A DNA stretch of 13,270 nucleotides from Thermoprotei archaeon (GTDB lineage Archaea > Thermoproteota > Thermoprotei > QMSL01 > B3-G16). Positions 6,635 to 13,270 of this stretch are shown here, in pieces; the first letter of the stretch is position 1; each line of letters begins with the position of its first letter. Under the pieces are notes generated by a model, which was not told where the DNA came from, ran no database searches, and saw nothing but the letters and a program-made list of their open reading frames with translations. The stretch lies in assembly GCA_021158375.1 (NCBI GenBank), contig JAGGUS010000062.1, forward strand, positions 1 to 13,270, written 5' to 3'. A program made the position numbers and the translations under genes.

Positions 6635-6880
6635 TTGAGTCAGGTAATTATATCAAAAGTTGGTAAAAAAGGCGTGATATACCTCCCTAAATCCATCATG
6701 GAAAGACTTGGCATAAACGAAGGCGATAAGGTATTGATGAGTATTAAAGATAACAAGCTCATTCTAGAGTTCATTCCTGATCCTCTCTCTCTTGCCATTA
6801 AGGTAAGCAAATGGGCAGAGACTACTGTAGAGGAATTTGAAAACGAATCTGAAAAAGAACAAAGTGAGCTCTATGATTAA
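6635..6880 (+). CDS. vapB: VapB-type antitoxin, AbrB/SpoVT swapped-hairpin family
   Basis: With the TTG start at 6635 the protein has 81 residues. The N-terminal half is a swapped-hairpin AbrB domain: VIISKVGKKGVIYLPKSIME followed by RLGINEGDKVLMSIKDNKLI (strands, the LPK turn and the GD loop are all in place). This half should dimerise and bind the operon's own promoter. The C-terminal half (about 50-81; WAETTVEEFENESEKEQSEL) is acidic and helical, as expected of the segment that wraps around and blocks the PIN toxin. The gene overlaps vapC by 8 nt, so translation is coupled. A longer reading starting at 6608 would add nine residues not expected for the family. Pairing with a PIN protein makes the antitoxin call firm. 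Confidence 0.85.
   Translation: MSQVIISKVGKKGVIYLPKSIMERLGINEGDKVLMSIKDNKLILEFIPDPLSLAIKVSKWAETTVEEFENESEKEQSELYD
6864..6867 (+). promoter_or_regulatory. Ribosome-binding site GTGA deciding the vapC start
   Basis: GTGA followed by 5 nt and ATG at 6873 supports the inner start over an upstream in-frame ATG at 6837, which lies deep inside vapB and has no such site. Confidence 0.6.
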
Positions 6881-7343
6881 GATTTTATTGGACTCAACAT
6901 ATATTCTTCTAAGCTTTGGGATTAAGGTAAAAGGCATATCCGATGATCATATAGTTCGCCTCAGAGAAGCATATCTTCAAGGTCAGATCAAATTCTACTG
7001 CCTGACAATAGTTTGGATAGAGATAATAGGAAAAGTATGTAAGGAGAGTGAACGCCTGGGCGTTGATGTACATGATATACTTAGAGTAGCAATTAAGTCT
7101 CTCCTTGAGTCAGGATTCTACCAATGGATAGCTCCTAACGCAGAAGCGGTAAAACTAGCATTTGAACTACGTATGTTAGGACATAAAGATATCATAGACA
7201 ATTTACTTTATGCAACCTCAATTACAGAGGATATGGTGTTCCTAACTATGGATGAAGAGTTTAAAGAATTCCTAAGGAGAAATGGCTTTAATACTGAGAA
7301 CATCATGAATCATGAACAACTCCTCGAGAAGCTAAAGAGCTAA
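6873..7343 (+). CDS. vapC: VapC-type PIN-domain ribonuclease toxin
   Basis: The protein has 156 residues and starts MIKILLDSTYILLSFG, placing the first PIN aspartate (D7) on the first beta strand as the family requires. Further acidic residues fit the Mg-dependent ribonuclease site: E50 in VWIEIIGK, D106 and D109 in GHKDIIDNLLYATSI, and D127 in FLTMDEEF. VapC toxins cut tRNA or rRNA and are neutralised by VapB. The start at 6873 is preferred because it lies 5 nt after GTGA and because a start at 6837 would add twelve charged residues ahead of the conserved strand. It overlaps vapB by 8 nt. All catalytic residues are present, so the toxin is probably active. The RNA target cannot be read from the sequence. 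Confidence 0.9.
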   Translation: MIKILLDSTYILLSFGIKVKGISDDHIVRLREAYLQGQIKFYCLTIVWIEIIGKVCKESERLGVDVHDILRVAIKSLLESGFYQWIAPNAEAVKLAFELRMLGHKDIIDNLLYATSITEDMVFLTMDEEFKEFLRRNGFNTENIMNHEQLLEKLKS

Positions 7344-7433
7344 TAGATCGTAAAGGAATGAGCATCTAAGTTTAATACTTACTTATACCACGTTATTCAA
7401 TCCAGTGAAGGAGTAAAAAATTTCTATCGTTTT

Positions 7434-7442
7434 AGTATATAA
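7434..7442 (+). promoter_or_regulatory. Candidate TATA box of the transglutaminase-MoxR operon
   Basis: AGTATATAA lies 42-50 nt before the TTG start at 7484. Initiation would fall near 7465, giving a leader of about 20 nt with the purine-rich ribosome site GGGAGAT at 7471-7477. The remaining part of the 140-nt spacer after vapC shows no gene. Confidence 0.45.
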
Positions 7443-7483
7443 TCTGCTTGGACAAATAATCTTTAGGAGAGGGAGATATATAA

Positions 7484-10400
7484 TTGAAGTTTAGTTTCCC
7501 CCGCAAGCTATTCATAGTTTTGATTTCCTTGTTGTTACTTAACTTTGGATCCTTTCTAATCTCTAGCTACATAAATGAAATGCGCTCTGATTTCGTTGAA
7601 CTTATAGCTGGTATCCATGAGGAAACTGAAAGCTTTATCAATCTTAAAGAAGGAGTTGAAGTTCCCGCGCAGACCTTGATAGTTGTTTCTAACAGTTCTG
7701 TTATAACGTTTAAGCTTAATGCTAGTTATGTTGAAGCTTGGGGAAAAGTATTAAGTTTTTCTTGCAATGCTAGTTCACCAAATGTTCGTGTAAATGTAAT
7801 AGGAGCTAGGAAGATCGACGGTTTTTATGAACTACTTATCTATGTGGCACGTGAAGGCAATGTTAGTAGGGTTGACATAGACGTATACGGTACATATCTA
7901 AGAGGTACTAGGAGACTAGGTAATATCAACATACGTTTTATTAGTAGTTCTGAGGAACTCCTTAATAAGGAAGGGGAACCGATAAACGTAGGGGTGTTAT
8001 TCTCTAAGGCAATATCCGTTCCAAGAATTATAAAGAATTCTTCAAGAGCACTCTTCGATATAGAAATACTTAACGGAAGCATTATAGAACCATACTTAAG
8101 GACTGATGTAGGGCTGAAATATATCTATGGAAAGGGAATATGGCTTACTGAATCTTTCTTCCCAGAGCTTAGATGTGAGAAAGTCAGAAGTGCTAATGAG
8201 CGCGTAGGCACCTTAACTATCCTGATAAAGAATATTGCCTTAAAGCACGTAGTGTTATCTAAGAAGGGCGTTAAAGGCATTATTATACTTAATGCAAGTA
8301 AGGATCTAGATCTTGTACGCTATAAATCGACTTTTACGTTTCAAGTTAGAAAGGGTGTTCTATACGAATATATACTCGTAGTAGACGAGAATAACTATGT
8401 AAGGTATAATCTCATTAATAGCAATATACCCGTCTCCATAAATTGTAGTCTGTACCTACAAGTACCTGAAGAGCTGCGAGAACAATTAAGAGCATTAGCG
8501 CTTCACATAATAAATGTAAGCCGCTCTAAGACCGTTATTGAAAAAATACTTGCCATTGCCTATTATCTACTCAACAATTATAAGTACGATACAGGCATTA
8601 AGTTTCCAGACAATGTAGATCCCATAGAATACTTCCTCTTCAAGTCTAAAAGAGGGACTTGTATACACTTCAATTCTGCACTCGTTCTCCTTCTAAGGTC
8701 AATAGGGATCCCATCTAGATTAGTAATAGGTTATATGATAAATCCTATAGAACGTCATCAAGTTATAAAGGAGAGTGACATGCATGCATGGGCTGAAGTA
8801 CTTATTAGCACTAGTCCTAATGCCAAACCATTATGGATTACTTTTGATGTAACGCCTACTGTTATTAACCGCAACTATAAGTATTATGGCCTTAACCTAA
8901 TATCATCGTATATAACGAAGGTACTAAGCACGAGTTCTAAACTCTTTTTAATTCCTAATAATGGTTCCTTAGTAATTAAGCCAGGAGAAGTTGCTGAGTT
9001 CATTATCAATTCTATCAACTCTCAAATAAAGAACGTTCATACGCTATCTCCCTTACCTAAAGGAATTAAGATCTCTATCTCTTATGAGAATTCCACGAGC
9101 GTAAAACTACTGATACGTACAGAGCCACAGCTAGAGGATGGAGTCTATCAAATACCTCTAGAAATACTATACGGTTATTCTAACATAACTAAGAGCAAGA
9201 TATTAGTGCCTAACATTATAGTTAGACGCAAATCTACTCCATTTATAGTAAAAGCTGAGAAGCGCTTTGTTTCTCTTCTAAGGGGCTCTTCTACTAGAAT
9301 AAGGCTTAACATAATTCCCCAAATTTCTTCATATAGAGGTCATAAAATCATACTTAAAATGTTGTATCCAAGTGACATTAACGCATACCTTACAATCACT
9401 AAGGGGACTCTACCATTTGTCTCTGAAATTATATTAAACACTACAAATCTCTCTAAGCTAGGACTTCACGTAATTAAGATAACCGGAACTGACATTAAAA
9501 CAGGAAGTAGCTCATTTGAAGTAGTTAATCTAAATGTAGTTGATAAAGCCGAAGTAGAATTAACTACCGTATTTCCTGAATATATAGTTAAAGGCAAGAG
9601 TATATATGTTGAAGGAGTGGTAATGAATCAACTTAAAGAACCCATCCCCAACGTTAATGTCCATATATTCCTTAGGAAGGACAAAGCTTCAACTAAGGAT
9701 CAGATACTACTTGGCATATTAAGGACGGATAGTAAGGGGAGATTTTATGGAAATCTAACGGTGCCCTTGAATATTCCTGTTGGCGTATACCATATAGTAG
9801 CAGTATTTCCTGAGACTGACTATATTCTTAATGGAACAAGCGATCCTACAATAACTGTGCTCTCTAGGCCTATAATACGCCTATCAATTCCCTATGTGGT
9901 ATTAAAGGATACTATATTGAACATACATGGCGAGGTATTAGACATGGATGGCTCTAAGATACGTAGAGATCTAAAGATCATAGTATATCTAATACATAAT
10001 GATAATATAATGTTTAAGCAAGAGATAAAATCGAACGATGGTTCTTTCAGTATTTCGTTTCCGCTTAAGATTAAGGGCGTATGGAAGGTAAAGGTGTTTG
10101 TAGAACCTCCTCAGTTCTATTTAAGCAATACGTTAGAGAAGCGCTTTTATGTAGTTGAGTATGCTTTGAAGGCTCCGAGTGAGATCATAAGAGGAACGGA
10201 GAGAACAGTAGAGTTTCATATAGATCCGATTCCGGATCCAGCTAAGAGCGTAGTACTTGAAATTGTAAAAGATAATAAGGAATTTTTCATCTGTGAGAAA
10301 AACCTCACTCAAGGTTATATAACATTTGATGTAAAGATTGATGATACTTATAAGCTAGGGCCTTACTCATTAACAATAATACTCAAATCACTTAATGAAA

Positions 10401-11437
10401 TCCTGTGGTACCTGAATAAGACGCTCATTATAAAGGCAAAGACGGCAATCGATGTAGTGAAAACCCCTTCAAGGCTTAAACCAGGTCAAAACTACACTGT
10501 TTTATTAAGAATAGTCGATGCATATTATCCTAAGCTGGGCATAGGTTCAGCTCGTGTATTAATTAATGGCGATGTATATATGAGCAATATTACAGGCTAT
10601 GTATTGCTTAAAGGATACGTGCCTAAGAACTTCAAGGAGAAGAACGTAAAACTTGTTATAAGATGTACTGAATCGAAATACTACCTTCCTTCGCAATACG
10701 TATTGACAATACCAATAAGCCCTTCATTATACAGGAGATTTTATGTATTTATACTGCCCTTCATCTTCATAGCTGGAACTAGCATGGCTCTCCTCTATTT
10801 ATCGCGCAAAAAGAAAATCCTTATAACTACTCCTTCACATGCTAAAAACCCTCATGAGTTTAAATCATCTCCGCTTAGAATACAATTTCCTGATTTAGAG
10901 CATTTCATGCCCCCTATATGGAGTCCTGGCGAAGAATTCAGGGCACGCGCAATAATATGTGTTGATAGTAATGAAAAGCCTGTTGATGCTGTATTTCTAG
11001 TAAATGAAAAGGAGTATGGAAGAGGGATTGAGGTTAAATTCAGACTATTTACTGAAGGCGAATATATTATTGAGGCAAAAGCTAAGGTGAAAGGCAAAAA
11101 TATAGTTACAAGGAAAAACGTAAGGATAGCCCACTATTATAAGGAGGTAGTTCGTCTATATAATGATATTTTTCTAGCTTGGCTTAAGAAATTGGGCTTG
11201 AATATAAAGGAGATGACCCCTGAAGAAATATTCTTCAGAATAACCTCTGATGAGTTCAGAGGATTATTTGCAGGAATACTTCACGATAAAGCCGACTTCT
11301 TAAAAGAGCTAAGGAACATTACGAACATATTTGAGGAGGCAAGATATAGTACTCACAATATTGACAGACATAAATTTAGATCATTCTGTCTAAGCCTTCA
11401 TAGAATAGGTCTTCTAAGGGGTGAATTGAATGCCTAA
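7484..11437 (+). CDS. Large surface-anchored transglutaminase-like protein with Ig-like domains and a cytoplasmic DUF4129-like domain (TgpA-related)
   Basis: The product has 1317 residues. An N-terminal signal anchor (about 9-30) is followed by an extracellular domain, then a transglutaminase-like module at about 324-460 with the full triad: C393 in RGTCIHFNSA, H434 in SDMHAWAEV and D455 in WITFDVTP. Several Ig-like beta domains fill about 480-1085. A membrane helix (1086-1107) is followed by RKKK, a short beta domain, and a C-terminal DUF4129-like helical domain (about 1217-1317; TPEEI, then EARY at 1285-1288). The order matches bacterial TgpA except that the N-terminal multi-pass bundle is missing. 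Twenty N-x-S/T sequons lie outside the membrane and one inside. The start is TTG 7484, after GGGAGAT; a later ATG would remove the anchor. It leads an operon with a membrane protein and MoxR. Likely role: surface protein processing or cross-linking; the substrate is unknown. Confidence 0.85.
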   Translation: MKFSFPRKLFIVLISLLLLNFGSFLISSYINEMRSDFVELIAGIHEETESFINLKEGVEVPAQTLIVVSNSSVITFKLNASYVEAWGKVLSFSCNASSPNVRVNVIGARKIDGFYELLIYVAREGNVSRVDIDVYGTYLRGTRRLGNINIRFISSSEELLNKEGEPINVGVLFSKAISVPRIIKNSSRALFDIEILNGSIIEPYLRTDVGLKYIYGKGIWLTESFFPELRCEKVRSANERVGTLTILIKNIALKHVVLSKKGVKGIIILNASKDLDLVRYKSTFTFQVRKGVLYEYILVVDENNYVRYNLINSNIPVSINCSLYLQVPEELREQLRALALHIINVSRSKTVIEKILAIAYYLLNNYKYDTGIKFPDNVDPIEYFLFKSKRGTCIHFNSALVLLLRSIGIPSRLVIGYMINPIERHQVIKESDMHAWAEVLISTSPNAKPLWITFDVTPTVINRNYKYYGLNLISSYITKVLSTSSKLFLIPNNGSLVIKPGEVAEFIINSINSQIKNVHTLSPLPKGIKISISYENSTSVKLLIRTEPQLEDGVYQIPLEILYGYSNITKSKILVPNIIVRRKSTPFIVKAEKRFVSLLRGSSTRIRLNIIPQISSYRGHKIILKMLYPSDINAYLTITKGTLPFVSEIILNTTNLSKLGLHVIKITGTDIKTGSSSFEVVNLNVVDKAEVELTTVFPEYIVKGKSIYVEGVVMNQLKEPIPNVNVHIFLRKDKASTKDQILLGILRTDSKGRFYGNLTVPLNIPVGVYHIVAVFPETDYILNGTSDPTITVLSRPIIRLSIPYVVLKDTILNIHGEVLDMDGSKIRRDLKIIVYLIHNDNIMFKQEIKSNDGSFSISFPLKIKGVWKVKVFVEPPQFYLSNTLEKRFYVVEYALKAPSEIIRGTERTVEFHIDPIPDPAKSVVLEIVKDNKEFFICEKNLTQGYITFDVKIDDTYKLGPYSLTIILKSLNEILWYLNKTLIIKAKTAIDVVKTPSRLKPGQNYTVLLRIVDAYYPKLGIGSARVLINGDVYMSNITGYVLLKGYVPKNFKEKNVKLVIRCTESKYYLPSQYVLTIPISPSLYRRFYVFILPFIFIAGTSMALLYLSRKKKILITTPSHAKNPHEFKSSPLRIQFPDLEHFMPPIWSPGEEFRARAIICVDSNEKPVDAVFLVNEKEYGRGIEVKFRLFTEGEYIIEAKAKVKGKNIVTRKNVRIAHYYKEVVRLYNDIFLAWLKKLGLNIKEMTPEEIFFRITSDEFRGLFAGILHDKADFLKELRNITNIFEEARYSTHNIDRHKFRSFCLSLHRIGLLRGELNA

Positions 11438-12605
11438 AAAAGACATTAAGTATGCCTTTATTAAGATAATTCTCAAAGATATAATAATCTTTGTAATTAT
11501 CTCATGCATATTATATCTGTTTAGCTTATACAAAATACTACTTCTAGACGTACTATTTACTCCACTCCTACTCTTACTTACGTTAACTATATCCTCAGTA
11601 ATACTTAACGACATATCGAATATAATCAGTGGGGAGCTTAAAAAGCGGCTACTAAAAGCCTCCTCTATATGCTTAAGATTCCTTGCCATATTTGTCCTAT
11701 TATGGGGACTGTCTAGTTCACGATATGAGTTAGTCTCGAGAACTAACATTCCCTTGCTTGGGTATACTATAGAGCATTTAATGAAATATGCTCCATTCTT
11801 CATCCTTGGATATGCCCTTAAGAGTTTAAGTAGTGTTCTCGAGTTTCTCCTCTCTCCAGTAATGGTAGGAATAGGCGACTTTATAGTCATTTACGGAATC
11901 TATGTACTATCTAGGGATGTACTAACATCTCTTAATGTGAACAATGATGCCCTTATGGGTCTCTATTATGCGGGAATAGCTTTATTGGTCATGAGGAGCC
12001 TTGGAGTGTTGTGTTTCTCAAAAAGAAAGGAGATCTTCGAACTAGGGAAGTACCTTCAGAGGAAGGCTTTAAAATACTCTTCTATAGCCTTCTTAGCTGG
12101 AGAGTACCTATTTATTAAGGATTTTCTCAGAAGCACTCCGATCTATAACTATCTTATATTTATAGAAATGGTAGTAGGTATCTTCGTAGTAGCTATTGTT
12201 CTTGACGGTATTTATACACATTTTAACAAGGACTTTTATGTCGCCTGTATTGAGGAGGAATGGTCTAAACATAAGCAAAAGATAAAGTTTTTCGACGAAC
12301 CTAATATTAAAGAGCTTAATGAGCTAGTTCGTGATTTCATGATGTTCGGTGATAAAGAAAGACTTTTAGCATATTTGGCTTATCATTTAGGTAAGCTAGG
12401 TGTATCTTATGCTGAATTAATGTACGTCCTTAGTCCATTATTAGAATATAATGAGGAAGAGGTGCCCATAATTGCTCTAAGGATAACGAAAAAGAGGTTT
12501 ATAAGGAAGCTCTTCTCTATGAGAAGGCAGGTTTTAGAGGAGCTCACTTCTTACTTATATACCGATCTTCATAGAGAATTAAGTGTGAAAAAGGAGGCAG
12601 GATAA
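11430..12605 (+). CDS. Multi-pass membrane protein of unknown family in the MoxR/transglutaminase operon
   Basis: The product has 391 residues. I do not recognise a family. About eight hydrophobic segments are visible (roughly 13-33, 37-58, 76-94, 119-138, 143-161, 175-195, 215-232 and 240-262). They are followed by a soluble, charged, helical tail of about 128 residues (263-391) with YVACIEEEWSKHKQKIK, LVRDFMMFGDKERLLAYLAY and a lysine/arginine-rich end. Basic residues at the N-terminus (MPKKDIK) and in the tail suggest that both ends are cytoplasmic. ATG at 11430 follows GGTGA (11420-11424) by 5 nt and overlaps the transglutaminase stop by 8 nt. MoxR starts 1 nt after its stop. It may replace the membrane bundle that bacterial TgpA carries on the same chain, with the tail available to MoxR; this is inference from position and topology only. 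Confidence 0.8.
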   Translation: MPKKDIKYAFIKIILKDIIIFVIISCILYLFSLYKILLLDVLFTPLLLLLTLTISSVILNDISNIISGELKKRLLKASSICLRFLAIFVLLWGLSSSRYELVSRTNIPLLGYTIEHLMKYAPFFILGYALKSLSSVLEFLLSPVMVGIGDFIVIYGIYVLSRDVLTSLNVNNDALMGLYYAGIALLVMRSLGVLCFSKRKEIFELGKYLQRKALKYSSIAFLAGEYLFIKDFLRSTPIYNYLIFIEMVVGIFVVAIVLDGIYTHFNKDFYVACIEEEWSKHKQKIKFFDEPNIKELNELVRDFMMFGDKERLLAYLAYHLGKLGVSYAELMYVLSPLLEYNEEEVPIIALRITKKRFIRKLFSMRRQVLEELTSYLYTDLHRELSVKKEAG

Positions 12606-12606
12606 C

Positions 12607-13270
12607 GTGAGTATATCACAGGCATCCGAGCTTGCTCAAAAGATAATAATGGAAGTCTCAAACTACTTCTTAGGTAATATCCCAGTAGTAGTCAAAACTT
12701 TAGCTACAGCTTTAGTCAATGGTCATGTATTATTCGAGGATGAACCTGGACTTGGAAAAACTCTCCTCGCAAAAACCTTTGCTAAAGTACTGGGATGTAG
12801 ATTCACTAGAATACAGTTCACTCCTGATCTCCTTCCATCAGATATAATAGGTGTTAAGGTATGGCGTGCACATGAAGGCACTTTTGAGCTTGTAAAAGGC
12901 CCAATATTTACCAATATTCTCCTTGCAGATGAAATAAACAGAGCACCTCCCAAGACGCAAGCAGCATTACTGGAAGCCATGGAAGAGAGGCAAGTTACTA
13001 TTGAGGGAGAGACGTTAACTCTTGAAGAGCCGTTTTTCGTACTAGCAACTCAAAATCCTATAGAATATGAAGGTACTTATCCATTACCTGAGGCACTTAT
13101 GGATAGGTTCGCGCTTAGATTGTCCACTGGTTATCCAGAGCACAGAGTTATGATAGATATACTAAAGAAGAGGTTAGAATGGAAGAAGGATGATCCTACC
13201 GTCGACATAAAGCCCGTCATTACTAAAGAGGAGTTCTTATCCCTTCAAAAGATGGTAGAGGAGAGAGTAT
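12607..13270 (+). CDS. MoxR family AAA+ ATPase (3' truncated by the window edge)
   Basis: The frame is open from GTG 12607 to the edge (221 full codons). A strong GGAGG at 12593-12597 lies 9 nt upstream, and the preceding gene ends 1 nt before. Motifs in order are Walker A EDEPGLGKT (K51, T52), Walker B LLADEINRAPPKTQAALLEA (D108, E109), sensor 1 ATQNP (N150) and the arginine finger in PEALMDRF (R167), all typical of MoxR proteins. MoxR ATPases act as chaperones that insert cofactors or assemble partner complexes, commonly with a DUF58 protein containing a von Willebrand-like region and with a TgpA-type transglutaminase. The lid domain is only partly present. A DUF58 gene is expected downstream but lies outside the window. 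The family is certain; the client is presumably the membrane pair encoded just upstream. Confidence 0.93.
   Translation, partial: MSISQASELAQKIIMEVSNYFLGNIPVVVKTLATALVNGHVLFEDEPGLGKTLLAKTFAKVLGCRFTRIQFTPDLLPSDIIGVKVWRAHEGTFELVKGPIFTNILLADEINRAPPKTQAALLEAMEERQVTIEGETLTLEEPFFVLATQNPIEYEGTYPLPEALMDRFALRLSTGYPEHRVMIDILKKRLEWKKDDPTVDIKPVITKEEFLSLQKMVEERV

Noticed and set aside
6837..6872. ATG at 6837 as the vapC start
   Set aside because: No ribosome site, twelve extra charged residues before the conserved first strand, and long overlap with vapB.
11414..11890. Minus-strand open frame of 158 codons
   Set aside because: It is antisense to the multi-pass membrane protein gene, which has a good ribosome site and coherent membrane segments; the minus reading shows no domain.
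1..13270. tRNA genes, rRNA genes, CRISPR arrays, insertion-sequence ends
   Set aside because: Looked for by eye on both strands; no T-arm GTTCGA-like element with a cloverleaf, no regularly spaced repeats and no intact transposase were seen.

Overview
The window reads as an AT-rich stretch of an archaeal genome, most likely a thermophilic member of the Thermoproteota (crenarchaeal-type) lineage. The evidence is indirect: an archaeal UPF0282-type metallo-beta-lactamase-fold protein, archaeal-style ribosome-binding sites (GGTGA or a close variant 5-6 nt before ATG, GTG or TTG), frequent TTG/GTG starts, many AGG/AGA/ATA codons, two toxin-antitoxin pairs and N-glycosylation sequons on a large exported protein. 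A species name cannot be read from the sequence.

Region 1 (1-1000) holds the 3' end of a hicB antitoxin gene overlapping a hicA toxin gene, then about 200 nt without a convincing gene, then a small NifX/NifB-C-like protein on the minus strand. Region 2 (1000-2000) is decayed. A DUF4213/DUF364 gene of normal overall length is split over three frames by two 1-nt shifts. It is followed by a tiny cysteine-rich reading frame that is itself broken by a 1-nt shift and a TGA. Region 3 (2010-3020) is an intact UPF0282 metallohydrolase gene. Positions 3021-3570 carry no intact gene, only possible minus-strand coding debris and a promoter/operator-like region.

Region 4 (3580-5964) is a large cytoplasmic glycoside hydrolase related to family GH95 (alpha-L-fucosidase/galactosidase type) with two altered catalytic positions. 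A convergent minus-strand gene (6000-6494) encodes a YdjM/DUF457-type membrane metal-dependent hydrolase. Region 5 (6540-7343) is a vapBC toxin-antitoxin operon with unusual interlocked inverted repeats over its leader.

Region 6 (7484 to the end) is an operon in the MoxR / transglutaminase class. It encodes a 1317-residue surface protein with a transglutaminase-like domain, Ig-like domains, a C-terminal membrane anchor and a cytoplasmic DUF4129-like domain; an unrecognised multi-pass membrane protein; and a MoxR AAA+ ATPase cut by the window edge. The layout suggests a 'split TgpA' arrangement: the membrane bundle that bacterial TgpA carries at its N-terminus may here be a separate protein. 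This is the least described system in the window.

Three gene pairs (hicB-hicA, vapB-vapC, transglutaminase-membrane protein) overlap by exactly 8 nt with the pattern NTG-NN-TAR, which implies translational coupling.
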